DNA of 64,000 nucleotides, taken from the NCBI GenBank assembly GCA_023548195.1, contig JAJHZJ010000496.1, positions 8,860,644 to 8,924,643 on the forward strand, written 5' to 3'. This document shows, piece after piece, positions 32,340 to 43,429 of this stretch. Each line of letters begins with the position of its first letter. Position 1 is the first letter of the stretch. A program made the position numbers and the translations under genes. This DNA is from Bettongia penicillata ogilbyi. Its lineage: Eukaryota > Chordata > Mammalia > Diprotodontia > Potoroidae. The notes beneath the pieces were generated by a model. That model saw only the letters and a program-made list of their open reading frames with translations. It was not told the DNA's origin and did not search any database.

Positions 32340-33120
32340 CCTGCTTGCTCTGTGTCATTTGAAAGCTTTTGTTCCATAGAGCTCAGAGAAGCTGATTATT
32401 TGGGATGGTAACATCTATTAAAAATGTTGTTCTTAAGGTAATTGATGTTATGTCCAGGTAGTTTTGGGAAACAATTTGGTCTGGGATATTGGTCTGGCTC
32501 TAGCACAATTTATTGAGTGAATTGTCCGGGAGATTTTGAGATCTTTGTTTGTATCCTGGGAATTTGTTGCTAGTCTATTCATGAAAGATAGGGAATCACT
32601 GATGTGTTCATTTTGGTTATCAAGCCATGTCTTGTTAGGTATTCAGCAGGCACTAAAATTTTATAACCTGCAGTGATGGGTTGCACAGTTTTCACTATTT
32701 CCTTGAATTATCTACACTCCTCACTAGGTCTGGGCTACTAAATCATAATTTCTCTATAAATTCTGGTGGCAGTAACCTGGTCCCTGCCACATAAATCCTC
32801 CTTTTCCATGAACAAATCCACGACTTCCCTTCTTTGTTCAACACTTCTTTGTTGACATATTAGCTGAGTTTATACAGATAGTAGCCATGGAGAACCTTTT
32901 GAGTATCCACTTGGTTCTTAGTCTTGTCTTGGACTCCATTATGAGGCATCATTTTTAGTTATATTCAATAAATCCAGTGGCCTGTACCTGCTATCAACAT
33001 TTGCTATTGCTTGGCAAAGTAATATCTGCTTATTTCAAAACTATTTATGTTTATCCTGTTTTCAATGAATTTTATCCAATGTCTTTCTCTTCTATGGTAT
33101 AGAAATGTAGATTTTTCAAT
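32340..33120 (-). mobile_element. Decayed antisense LINE, possibly R4/Dong-like
   Basis: Reading the minus strand with frameshifts gives pieces such as 'KEDLCGRDQVTATRIYREI' and a segment near 32625-32700 resembling the 'SGC..L....Y..RHD.V' zone that follows the RT domain in R4-like elements. Many stops interrupt. This is a weak impression from motif order, not a match; an unrelated LINE is possible. Confidence 0.35.
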
Positions 33121-33189
33121 AGTTGACTTAGAATGATGGGTCTTCTATCTTGTTAATATTGCACTTTTAAAAAATTAAGATGCTCTCCT

Positions 33190-33245
33190 AACAATAACAT
33201 GATAATACCAAAAATAATGCTAATGATAATAATGATACTACCACT
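33190..33245 (+). repeat. AAT/ATG-rich low-complexity tract
   Basis: Degenerate ATAATG units. Confidence 0.6.
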
Positions 33246-33362
33246 ATTTTCCATTTTTATTTGATTTTAAAACAATTGGAAACATTGCATATTTCTTTAG
33301 ACTGTCATGTAAATGAGAATGGTAAAACCTCCCACTCAACCCAGCTATTCAGTATACTTTAT

Positions 33363-33514
33363 TAGTCACTTAACCTGTTTGACTCAGTTTCCTCATCTGT
33401 AAAATGAACTGGAGAAGGAAATGACAAACTACTCCAGTATCTTGGCCAAGGAAACCCTAAATAGAATCACAGAGAGTCAGACATGATTGAAGTAACCGAA
33501 CAACTGCAACAAAT
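33363..33514 (+). repeat. SINE with RTE-like tail, 5'-truncated
   Basis: 'gtttcctcatctgtaaaatg' joins 'ggagaaggaaatgacaaact', 'actccagtatcttggccaag' and 'cacagagagtcagacatgat'. Confidence 0.8.
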
Positions 33515-34235
33515 TGAATCTAACTGCTATGTTTGATGGATCCGTTTGTAGTTAGGATGTGGTTTTTTGCGGGGTCTGATGGGGCTGTTATGAGTTCGGT
33601 AATATTTCTCCATTGCCCCAAGGTAGTCTAAGTCTACCAGGCATGTGCAAAGGGGATAAAAATCTCAGCAACTACCCTGGGATTTAGGAAGGAAGGTGGA
33701 GATCATAATATGCACTTAGACAAGTTTTATAGGATGAACTTTTAAGAATAACAGATCATTGAGGGATGAAAATGGATGCTTTACCACCACTGGTCACTTT
33801 CCCAAGCTTCTCTTCTGTGGTTATTAGGACCATTGAAAGTTCCACTGGCAAATAAGAAGATGAGGAATTACACTTTACCAGATGTCCTTGGCATGTTATC
33901 TAGGACAGGATGAAAAAACTTAAATGAAAATGTCTCAAGGTGGTAAAGTAGGTCCATATTATTTGTTGCCAGGAACATTCCTACATGTTGGAAAGACCCT
34001 CTCAGCAAATGGCCACTCCAGTGGGCTCATGCTGAATGTCTCCTTCTTGTTTACTAAAGTTCTATTTCCATCTGATAAGAGAGTGTTGAAAAATTAAAGC
34101 TGCATCAGACAAGTCTAGGGTCTGTCACTGGGTAACGAAGAGCATGCATTGAATTTTACCAGAAGTTTCTTAAGACTGAGTGAAGTGACAAAGTTTTCTT
34201 ATGGTCAAAAAGTGAGAAAGAAACCCCCATTTCAT
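33515..34235. other. No element recognised
   Basis: No repeat landmark or domain-bearing frame. Confidence 0.35.
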
Positions 34236-34237
34236 AT

Positions 34238-34312
34238 ACAAGGAGATAATATTTGTAAATTGCTTCGTACAATGCTTGGCAAATAGTAGGTACTTAATAA
34301 ATAATTGTTCCA
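34238..34312 (+). repeat. MIR 3' end
   Basis: 'ggagataatatttgtaaatt' and 'aatagtaggtacttaataaa'. Confidence 0.65.
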
Positions 34313-34484
34313 TTTCCCCCTTTTCCCTTTCCTTATATCTTACTTGGGGACAGCAACATACTAAGGTTTCTCTTGAGTACATAATATGAAAAGCTTCATA
34401 TTCTACAACAAATTGTAGCATAAGGAGCTGATAAACCATGTACAGTATGAAATTCCTAAGTTAACTTATGCCATACATGATAAT

Positions 34485-34592
34485 GGGAAGCAGGGTGGTA
34501 GAGACCTGGATTCACCGTCCACCTATGCCACATTCTGGCTGTATAGCCTTAGGCAAATCATTGTATCTCTCAGTGGTCTGAGCAACTTTTTT
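34485..34592 (+). repeat. MIR 5' part
   Basis: 'agggtggtagagacctggat', 'ctgtatagccttaggcaaat' and 'cattgtatctctcagtggtc'. Confidence 0.6.
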
Positions 34593-34734
34593 AAAGTATG
34601 ATTTGGAGAGAAGGCCATAATCTACATTCTTAAAGGGGGTTTCCTATATCAACTGAATCATAGGTCCTACCCTCAGTCCTTTCCTCTAAACAATAGGTTG
34701 TGTTGCTTTTTAACATTTTACATTCTTCTTTTAA

Positions 34735-37050
34735 AAAAATTAGTATTTTATTTTCTCCCAATTACATGTAAAAACAATTTTTAATATCTGTTTTTAAAAC
34801 TTTGAGTTTCAAATTCTTTCCTTTCTTCCCTTCTCACCTCCATCATTTAGAAGGCAAGCAATTTGATATAAGCTATACACGTGCAGTCGTGCAAAACGTA
34901 CTTCTATACTAGTTATTTTGTGAAAGAAAACAGACCAAAAAATCCCCTCAAGAAAAATAAAGAAAATTTTAATAAGTATGCTCCAATCCGCATTCAGACA
35001 CCATCATTTCTTTCTCTGGGGATGTATAGCACTTTTCATTACAAGTCCTTCAGAGTTGTCTTAGATCATCGTATTGCTGAGAAGAGCTAAGTCATTCATG
35101 ATATCTTACAATATTGCTATGCTTTCTGCCTATATATACTTATAACTGCCTTAGTATTTCACTTTGCATCAGCTCATGGAAGTCTTTCCAAGTTTTTCTG
35201 AGAGAATCCTGCTCCTCATTTCTTAAAGTACAATTATATTCCATCACAACCACACCGCATAATTTGTTCAGACATTCCCCAACTGATAGACAACCTCCCA
35301 ATTTCCAACTCCTTGCCACCAAAAAAGAACTACTATAAATATTTCTGTACATATAGGTTCTTCTGCACATATAAATTCTTTTTTCCTTTTTTTAAACTCT
35401 CTTTTTGGTTACAGACCTAGTAGTAGCACTGCTAGGTCAAAGGGTATGCATGGTTTTATAACCCTTTGGACATAGTTCCAAATTGCTCTACAGAATGGTT
35501 GAGTCAGTTCACAACTCCCCCAACAATACTTTAATATCTCATTTTCCCCACATCCCCTCCAGGATTTTTAATTTTTCTTTTTTGTCCTATTAGTCAATCA
35601 AATACATATGAGGTAATACCTCAGAATTGTTTCAATTTGCAATTCTCTAAATCAATAGTGATTTAGAGCATCTTCTCATATGGTTATAGGCAGCTTTCAT
35701 TACTTCATCTGAAAAGTATTCATATATCTTGGTCATTTATCAATTTAGGAATGGCTCCTATTTTTATGAATTTGACTGAGTTCTTTATATAGTTGAAAAA
35801 AATGAAGCCTTTTTCAGAGAAACTTGCTTCAAAATTTCTTTCACAGTTACAGTTACTAAATATATTTACCTTCATCCCATTCCCACCCCCCTGTTTATTT
35901 TATTCTCTCTCTCCTTTCACTCTGTCCTTTTTCAGAAATGTTTTGCTTCGAGTTACTACCTCCCCCAATCTGCCCTGCATTTATTTTCAATGTCAGTATT
36001 TTTCCCCAATGAGATATTTCACATTGTCTTCCATTTTTTTCATTCTTTTGTTTTTTTATTGTTTTTTGATTTCTCATAATGATATTACCATCTAATTGTT
36101 CAAATCTAATTTTTAAGAATTTGGCCAATTCTCTTTTTCTTCTCCTCATTGGGTTTTTATGCCTCTTTTATAACTTAACCTATTCTGTTTTTTAAGGTAT
36201 CATTTTATTTAGTATTTTTTGTGCTACCTTTACCAAACTGTTGACCCTTTTTTCTTGATTTTCTTGCATCACTTCATTTCTCTTCCCAATTTTTCTTCTA
36301 TTTCTCTTAATTTTCAAAATTCTCCTTGAGCTCTTCCAAGGATTGAAACCAATTCATATTTTTCTTGGAGGCTTTGGATGTCGGAGTTTGGCTCTGCTTC
36401 CAAGGTAGAGAACACACTGTCCCAAACTTCAGGGGTTTTGTGCATTTGTTTTTTAAAAGTACTTCTAGGGATCTGTAAGTTTTCAGTTCTTTCAAGGTGG
36501 TATGATCTAAAGGAGAGGAGTGTTTACTACCCTCCTGGCTGTGAGTGACATCAATCACTCTTTTCTTCCCTAGAACTGTGATGAGGGTCCCTGATCCACT
36601 GCCATTGCAGTGTAGCACCGTGGTGTGCTGGTGCTCCTCATCACCCTGGGGCTGTCCCCCAGGCCTGGCATCCAGATCTGAATATGGGCAAAGCAACAGA
36701 GTCCTGCCCCCAGTGCCAACAAAGTGAACTTTGTAATCTCTTTCTGATCAGTTCAGCCCCCTTACCATCTGTGGCCTTAGGACTCTGGAAGCAGCCACTG
36801 ACACTGCTAATTCAGTGACTCCCAAGGCCAGCTCCTTATTTGCTGGAGCTAGGGCTTTGCTGGCACAGTCTTCACTGGACTGTACTCCACTCTCACTGTG
36901 TGTGACAGATCTTTCTTGCCAAACTTACCTCGACTTTTTGTGGCTTCTGCTGCTTTAGGAATTGCATTATTTAAAGGTATTTGGAGGGGTTTGGGGGAGT
37001 GCTCAGGTGAATCACTGCCTTTTCTATGCCATCCTGACTCTGCCTCCTCC
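34735..37050 (-). mobile_element. L1 LINE, antisense, internally deleted
   Basis: The 3' end is at low coordinates: 'ctcccaattacatgtaaaaa', 'aaggcaagcaatttgatata', 'ttacaagtccttcagagttg', then ORF2 end landmarks 'ccccaactgatagacaacct' and 'ctaggtcaaagggtatgcat'. From about 35990 upward ORF1 and 5' UTR landmarks follow, to an L1-like 5' end near 37027-37050 ('gccatcctgactctgcctcc'). The ORF1 frames at 35895-36149 and 36307-36696 (minus) are broken. Almost all of the endonuclease/RT region is missing, so 2.3 kb remains. Confidence 0.65.
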
Positions 37051-37079
37051 TAGGTTGCATTGGCAACCATTGTTTATCA

Positions 37080-37330
37080 ACAATGAATTGTATAAAAGGA
37101 ACATTGGGAAAGATATCATTAAAGAGCCTCTAGATCAAAACAGGTGGGTGGATTGGTCATGTGTTCAGACTGAGGGAAGGCTGATGAAGCCCACATGAAA
37201 CATTGTGGAGAATTTACAGGAAGACATAGACAAGAGCTCCATAGGAAGAGAAGTTATGGATTTGTATTTATGCTTCTGAGGGAGTGCCCACACTGATGAA
37301 ATCACTGGTTTCTTAAAACATATCAGATTA
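37080..37330 (+). repeat. Possible LINE C-terminal fragment
   Basis: 'tgggtggattggtcatgtgt' and 'caggaagacatagacaagag' resemble a repeated marsupial sequence, perhaps the end of an RTE- or L2-like ORF. Assignment is weak. Confidence 0.25.
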
Positions 37331-37379
37331 GAAAGGAATTGGAGATTGAATTCAATAAACAGGCTTCTTTGGTTTGAAC

Positions 37380-37835
37380 ACTTATCAATGTTATGGTCCA
37401 AAATTCCTTTAAGTGCTAAGAACTGAGGATACAAAAAAAAAACCAAACCAAAAACCAGTCCTTGTCCTCAAGGAGCTTATACTCTAATGATAGAGATAAC
37501 ATGCAAACAAATCTATACAAAGATAAATAGAAAATAATTAAAAAAATAATAAAGAAGAAAACAATATAAAAGAGAAAGTACTGGAATTAAAAGGTGTTAG
37601 AGAAGACTTCTCATAGAAGGTAGGATTTTTGTCAGGACTTAAAGGAAGACAGGGAGGCCAGTATTTGGAAATAATGAAAAATATTCCGGGCATGGGGCAC
37701 AGTCAAAGAAAATACCTGAAGCCAGAGAAGGAGTATCATGTTCGTGGAACAGCCAGGAGACTTTTGTCATTGGATTAAAGAGTACATGTTGGAGAGTAAG
37801 AGATCTTCATGCAGCACGTTGTTTTTAAGAAATGT
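37380..37835 (+). repeat. 'Tattaagcacc' repeat, long but 5'-worn copy
   Basis: 'gtcctcaaggagcttatact', 'gaagacttctcatagaaggt', 'aggatttttgtcaggactta', 'gagtatcatgttcgtggaac' and 'gattaaagagtacatgttgg' match the order at 28925-29420. A-rich stretch at 37432-37452. Confidence 0.7.
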
Positions 37836-37984
37836 CTCTGGCTGCTTCTTTTGTCATTCAGGAGGTGGCATTTCCTTTTTTATGGAGGATATCCATTTCC
37901 ACCAGTTCCATTTCATGGGTTCATGTCTTCCTACAGTGATGGCAATCAAACTAGGATCTTTTTCTATTTTTATTTTACTAAAAA

Positions 37985-38420
37985 TGACTCTGATTGAATA
38001 ATATGGTTAAGGAGGATCTTTCCCACCCATTGAGGGACCTGCCCATTGTGAGAAGCTTGATTAGGGGAGCTGTTTTGTAGGAGGGTCCCAAGTACCTTTG
38101 GCTTTTTCAATTGAGGCACTGGGTCAGAGTGATATGCCCTCTGGTTCTAAAAAGTGTATAAAGACTCTGAGGTGTGGTTTTACTTTGGGATTTACTGGAA
38201 GTTTTTGTTTGGCCAGATGAGGACTCTGGGAAGCCACTAAGGAGGCCCCTGGCTTTGAAAACCCAGATATTGGTGTTTCCAGTTGGAAGTATTTTCTTTG
38301 AAGTTCAAGGTGCTGACTTCCCTGAACTAGGTGAATGATATATGTGCTTCGTTAAAGAAATGATCCATGTGATTGATTAAAGTGATTGTTAACTCCTCAA
38401 AAGTTGCCTTTCCTTTTATG
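37985..38420 (+). repeat. LTR-like sequence, tentative
   Basis: 'tctaaaaagtgtataaagac' gives a TATA-like box and 'gtgattgattaaagtgattg' an ATTAAA signal about 220 bp later, the layout of a solitary endogenous retroviral LTR. Termini and target duplication are not identified and no retroviral genes are nearby. Confidence 0.3.
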
Positions 38421-39600
38421 AATGAAGAAAGAACCTGTGATAGCAGGCTCCCTGGTATATGTCAGGGTGCTTATTGTTACATCTACTAATGTTGACTAAA
38501 GCCATTGGGGATGAGGATGGGGAAAGAATCTTCTCACACCATTTCTGCTCATCTCCGTTATAGTTGTAGAATGTATGTAAGAGTAGTATCCATATAAGAG
38601 TAAGATGATTTGAAAGGACCCAAGGTAGTTCCTTGAGGATATTATAGGAATTAAAAGGAATTTTGAATCATAACATAGATATGACAAAGGAACCTGAGTG
38701 GCAACAACAGAGAAGGAGTTCAAAGGATTGTAAAATGCCTAATAACATCTTTTATTAGATGGCTACATGTGGTTGATTTGGGAATTTCATTAACAAAAAT
38801 ACCCCAAAAAACAAAAACACTTCACCCAAATACAACTGAAGATAGCACCTGGGGCTACCAGACTAAAGAGCTGTCAGATCCGTTCCCCTAAGAAGAAGAA
38901 GAAATATAACAACTGAAGAATATCTGGTGGCAGTTGAGGGCTGGAACAGATAAGGAAGAATTTCTACCAATTGCTGTGACTGGCAGAAAATAGTAGCAGC
39001 TCTGAAGAGATGCCCCAGAGAAGATAAAGATTCCCAGCTGAGAGAAACATGCTGAAAACACTGACGGAGACCACCAGCTCTGCTAGATCAGAGGAATTAT
39101 TTCTCCTGAACACATATATATTCCCTGACCTTACATGTTCTTTCCATACGAGCTTTCCATATGTATCTTCTGGTCAATATGGACTCCATGTGAATTAGTC
39201 TTCTAAAGCTGGTGATCTGGCAGCTCATGGGAGTATACCCTATTTGTGTTTAGGAGATATCCCTTGTCATTTATTCACTATGCTATTTGATTAAATGTCT
39301 TTTGCCTTGAATTAATATTTCTTTTTAATCTTGTAAAAGGAAACACACCTGTAGCGGCTCATGAGCTAGGGTTCTTGCATGGGTGATGACCTACAAGATG
39401 CCTTAAATCTGCAGGGTTTTTTTTTATATGGGATGTTTGGTGCTATACTTTAAATGCTTCATTAATTAATCAGCTTCTTCTGTGAATAGAATATTATAAT
39501 TCAAGTTTTAACCTCAAAGAATGTCTTAAAAGGAGAAAAGGTAGGGAGAAAATCCATTTACCCATGGACATAGAAATAATTCCCATGAGCACCATATTTG
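38421..39600. other. No element recognised
   Basis: Unclassified, possibly old repeat in part ('cacacctgtagcggctcatg' near 39345). No gene seen. Confidence 0.3.
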
Positions 39601-39604
39601 TGTT

Positions 39605-39772
39605 TAGGACAGATCACAAGATTTTGAAGATAATTTAGTCCACCCTCTTTGTGTTAGAGTTGATGAAACTTAGGCCTAGAGAAAGAGATTGACTTTCCCA
39701 AGGTCATACAGGCAGAAAGTAACAGAATTCACACTCACAATCTCTGATTCCAAATCTAACACTTTTTCTATC
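39605..39772 (-). repeat. Antisense CORE-SINE
   Basis: 'agataatttagtccaccctc', 'cttaggcctagagaaagaga' and 'tttcccaaggtcatacaggc'. Confidence 0.65.
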
Positions 39773-39785
39773 AATTAATGTTTGT

Positions 39786-39940
39786 CTCCAATATTGTTTC
39801 CATATTATTTATTTTCAATGGAATTTCCAACATTCCCTCCCCACATGATCTATTTCCAGGGGTATTTCCAACATTGTATCCATGCTGTTTATTTTCAGTG
39901 GTATTTCTATGTTGTTTGCTCCCAAAGTTGTTTCCAAGAT
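39786..39940 (+). repeat. Imperfect 40-bp minisatellite
   Basis: Three to four diverged units share 'ttccaacatt', 'tttattttca' and 'gg.atttc', spaced about 38-41 bp. Confidence 0.6.
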
Positions 39941-40006
39941 TAATGTTTGTGTAATTTAATTGAACTGAATTGATTTCTACCATGCCTTGCTGCTTTGAAA
40001 ATAAAA

Positions 40007-40022
40007 CTGCCTTTTATTTCTT
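40007..40022 (-). repeat. Target-site duplication (3' side) of HAL1 copy 2
   Basis: 16 bp, one mismatch against 42397-42412. It abuts the poly(A) tract (T-run on the plus strand). Confidence 0.75.
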
Positions 40023-40030
40023 TTTTTTTT

Positions 40031-40503
40031 AGTCATAAATGTGTTTTTTATTACCCTTCCCCAATAAGGGTTGGGGGGATCCTTTCTTACAGAGTAATGT
40101 CCAAACTTTTTAGCTTGTCATTCCATGTTTTCCAGAACTGGTCACTACCTACTCTTCCAGTTTTAGTGACTGCTACTTCCCATCTGCAACCCATGGTTCC
40201 AGCTAGACCTTGTGTCCTTTTTATCCCTTGAACATATACAGTTCAAGTGAGGTCATCCTTTGGACCTAGACAGATCCTTCCCCATAATTCCAGATCCAAA
40301 TCAAGAGCTACTTCCTCCAGGTTGGGATCCCTGAGATGCCCCACTGTACTGGTCCATTGGGAGAGAATGCTCCACATAGCAGTTCACTAATTCTGGGGTG
40401 TGATATCTAGCCAGCATGGTGATGGACTTCAAAACTTTTTTCTTGACAATCATTGAGTCAGTGGAGATCAGGAGGCCATAGAGGCTCTGGCAGGTGTCTG
40501 AAA
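40031..40503 (-). pseudogene. mRNA-derived 3' end carried by HAL1 copy 2
   Basis: From the junction an open frame of about 66 codons reads DTCQSLYGLLISTD, then MIVKKKVLKSITMLARYH, then ELVNCYVEHSLPMDQ, and ends GGSSS with a TGA at 40301-40303. The alternating pattern looks helical and HEAT-like. My weak impression is the C-terminus of a maestro-heat-like (MROH) protein, unproven. About 270 nt of 3' UTR follow, with AATAAA (40052-40047) some 17 nt before poly(A). This layout indicates a spliced, polyadenylated RNA as the source. Only the 3' end is present, so it codes for no complete product. Confidence 0.55.
40047..40052 (-). promoter_or_regulatory. Poly(A) signal AATAAA of the captured RNA
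   Basis: Canonical hexamer on the minus strand, about 17 nt upstream of the A-tract at 40030-40021, normal spacing for a processed transcript. Confidence 0.7.
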
Positions 40504-40512
40504 CCTTTTCAT

Positions 40513-41594
40513 GCTTCTCTTGATTCTTGTGTTCAAAAGTCAAATTTTCTTTTCAGCTCTGGTCTTTTCATCAAGAATGCTTGAAAGTCCTCTCTTTCAT
40601 TGAAAGACCATTTTTCCCCCTGAAATATTATACTCAGTTTGGCTGGGTAGGTGATTCTTGGTTTGAGTCCTAGTTCCTTTGACTTCTGGAATATCCTATT
40701 CCACACCCTTCGATCCCTTAATGTAGAAGCTGCTAGATCTTGTGTTATCCTGATTATATTTCCACAATACTGGAATTGTTTCTTTCTAGCTGCTTGCAAT
40801 ATTTTCTCCTTGACCTGGGGACTCTGGAATTTGACCACAATGTTCCTAGGAGTTTCTCTTTTTGGATCTCTTTCAGGTGGTGATCGATGGATTCCTTCAA
40901 TACTTATTTTGCCCTCTGGTTCTAGAATATCAAGGCAGTTTTCCTTGATAATTTCATGAAAGATGATGTCTAGGTTCTTTTTTTGATCATGGCTTTCAGG
41001 TAGTCTCATAATTTTTATATTGTCTCTCCTGGATCTATTTTCCAGGTCAGTTATTTTTCCAATGAGATATCTCACCTTATCTTCCATTTTTTCATTCTTT
41101 TGGTTTTATTTTATGATTTCTTGGTTTCTCATAAAGTCATTAGCCTCCATTTGTTCCATTCTAATTTTTAAAAAACTATTTTCTTCAGTGTGAGCTTTTG
41201 AACTTCCTTTTCCATTTAGCTAATTCTGCTTTTGAAAGCATTCTTCTCCTCATTGGCTTTTTGAACCTCTTTTGCCAATTGAGTGAGCCTATTTTTCAAG
41301 GTGTTATTTTCTTCAGCACTTTTTTTGGGTCTCCTTTAGCAAGATGTGGACCTGCATTTCATGCATCATGCATTCTCTTCCCAATTTTTCTTCCACCTCT
41401 CTTACTTGATTTTCAAAATCCTTTTTGAGCTCTTCCATATTTATTTTGGATGTTTGGGATACAGAAGCCTTAACTTTTATGTCTTTCCCTGATGGTAAGC
41501 ATTGTCCTTCCTCATCTGAAAGGATGGGAGAAGATATCTCTTCACCAAGAAAGTAACCTTCTATAGTCTCACATTTTTTCCCTTTTTTGGGCAT
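40513..41594 (-). pseudogene. HAL1 ORF1-like protein, degraded (copy 2)
   Basis: Start ATG at 41594 (MPKKGKKCETIEG). A frameshift near 41315 breaks the coiled-coil region, and the frame resumes at 41087 for 184 codons with 'SRRDNIKIMRLPES' and 'TPRNIVVKFQSPQ'. It keeps the Trp codon that is a stop in copy 1, but ends early at a TGA (40535-40533), and the ancestral stop is altered. Comparing the copies shows that the breaks arose independently. Confidence 0.8.
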
Positions 41595-42396
41595 TTTCCC
41601 AACCAGTTACTTGACTTTTGGGTCCTTTGTCAAGAGTAGAGTATACTCTGGGAATCTGTAAGATCTCAGTTCCTCCAAGGTGGCACAGTCAAGTGTACAC
41701 ACTGGTCTGGGAACAGTAAGAGATTTTTGTTCCCAGAATCCTAGCAGTTACCTCTCCAGAGTCACCTGGTCTCCAGTTCCACCAAGTCAGCACTGGGGGC
41801 TGGTTTTCAGATAAGCTGTGGGGGCAGGGATGCCATTCAGTGTGAGACAAAGACTAGCTCCCCCAGGGCCTTTACACAGGGCTGAGGTAATATTCAGCTT
41901 CTCAGTGCCCCCAGGGGTTTTTACGCTCCAACAATGGATGTAGGCAGCTGTACAGGCTGCTGTGTGGCCTCTGTGGCTGCTGCCTGCTGCTGGAGCTATG
42001 GAAAGGCCCTTCTCCCTTCCCAGCCAGTTGAAAAACCCCAGTCACTGACCTTTGGTGCCTGTGGGTTGAGGGATCTGTGAACCTGCTGCTGCTGCTGCAG
42101 CGACTGGGGATTCGCTGCTACTTGCCTGGAGATTCTGCCCCCAATGCATCCCCCTCCCAGAGTCGCACCTCATAGTGTGCCCAAGGCTGGGCTGGGCTCC
42201 ACTCTGGGTCCCATGCAACCGACATTTCCTGTGGGCCTTTCAGGTCACCCTGGGCTGGAAATCTCCTCCACTCCATTGTTCTCCACTTCTACTGCTGCAA
42301 AATTTGTTGAGAGTCCCTCTCTACAGGTATTTTATGGGCTGTGTGGGGAGACTGTGTGTATGTGTGTCTTTCTACTCTGCTATCTTAGCTCTGCCC

Positions 42397-42412
42397 CTGC
42401 CCTTTATTTCTT
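42397..42412 (-). repeat. Target-site duplication (5' side) of HAL1 copy 2
   Basis: Matches 40007-40022 with a single C/T difference. Confidence 0.75.
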
Positions 42413-43205
42413 ATAACAAAGGAAGTAAAAGTGGGGGAAGGGAGCTGGCTTGGATATCTTTTCTATTTAGATTTATGTTTAGAGGTTATTGCTTTTAATA
42501 ACAAATCATGGCCCATAAATTCATTAATAAGTTGAAATAACCACTAAGTGTTTAGAAACTGGGATGCATCTCTGTTTACTGGCATAAATGGTATTGATAA
42601 AAACAGTTGCGAATGTTTCTTTTCCATTCAAGACATCTGTCACGTTCTGCTCTTTAGTACAGTCTATAAAAATATGGGGTGAGTGCTCTCACTTCCCTTG
42701 CAGGCCTTGTCACTAATGAGATCTTTGGTTGGGCTGAAGACAGGGAAAAATGAGAGACAGCAGAGAAAAGAAAACATCAGACATAGAGTTCAAATGGAGA
42801 TGGTCTCCACTGGATGTGACATCTCTAGCATTTGACCTCTGCTTTTGAATTCTGCAGTTTGGGATGTTTGCCACCAGAAAGGGAAAAGGGCTGCAAAGAC
42901 GAGCTCCTAATTTTTAGATGCTAGCCCTGTGACATTTATTCTTCATGCTAAATGTGGCATTATTTAATGTCCAATGGATTGAAGCTATGAGTCTGCAACA
43001 GATAGGGTTTCAACTGAATTAGTGAATGAAAAACAATCCTTTTGTCAGAGTATTTGCCTGGTTATCACCTTCACCTCTGACAGACATTGGCCAGCTGTGA
43101 CAGAAGCAAGGCACCTTAGGACCACCAAGCTCAGAATGAAGGATCCAGCTAAAACCAGGAGGGTTTCTTGGTCTTTGGAACCTGGAGAAACCCAGAGTTC
43201 AAGAG
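42413..43205. other. Repeat-poor stretch
   Basis: No repeat landmark. AT-rich homeodomain-like cores (ATTA/TAAT) cluster at 42495-42540 and 42940-42970. Possible conserved non-coding DNA, not testable here. Confidence 0.3.
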
Positions 43206-43207
43206 AA

Positions 43208-43286
43208 AAGGCCATGTAGCCTAATGGATGGTACACAGGTCATGGAATCAAGATCAACATTTGAATTCTGCCTCCAATTCTTAGGA
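43208..43286 (+). repeat. SINE head
   Basis: 'catgtagcctaatggatggt' and 'aacatttgaattctgcctcc'. Confidence 0.5.
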
Positions 43287-43366
43287 TCAAAAATGTAGGG
43301 CTGAAAGACACCCCAGAAATCATGTGAATCAGCTCCCTCATGAAGGATTTAGGCAACTGTAATAGT
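43287..43366 (-). repeat. Antisense CORE fragment
   Basis: 'gggctgaaagacaccccaga' and 'gtgaatcagctccctcatga'. Confidence 0.4.
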
Positions 43367-43429
43367 AATAAAAATGGAAAGATCTTTCTCATTAATTAAT
43401 AGGCCCATATGATCTGCTTAAATTGCCTG

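Larger units (their letters stand above)
40021..42396 (-). mobile_element. HAL1 5' part fused to an mRNA-like 3' end, one insertion
   Basis: Reading the minus strand: an L1-like 5' end 'gggcagagctaagatagcag' adjoins the target duplication. A 5' UTR about 800 bp long and ORF1 follow, collinear with copy 1. Homology stops just after 'agaagcatgaaaagg' (about 40503). A different sequence of about 470 bp then carries a short reading frame, a stop, an untranslated region, AATAAA and poly(A), and runs into the second target copy. One pair of target duplications encloses both parts, so they entered together. Confidence 0.8.

Noticed and set aside
37985..38420. Full endogenous retrovirus
   Set aside because: Only an LTR-like stretch is suspected; no gag, pol or env-like frame was seen nearby.
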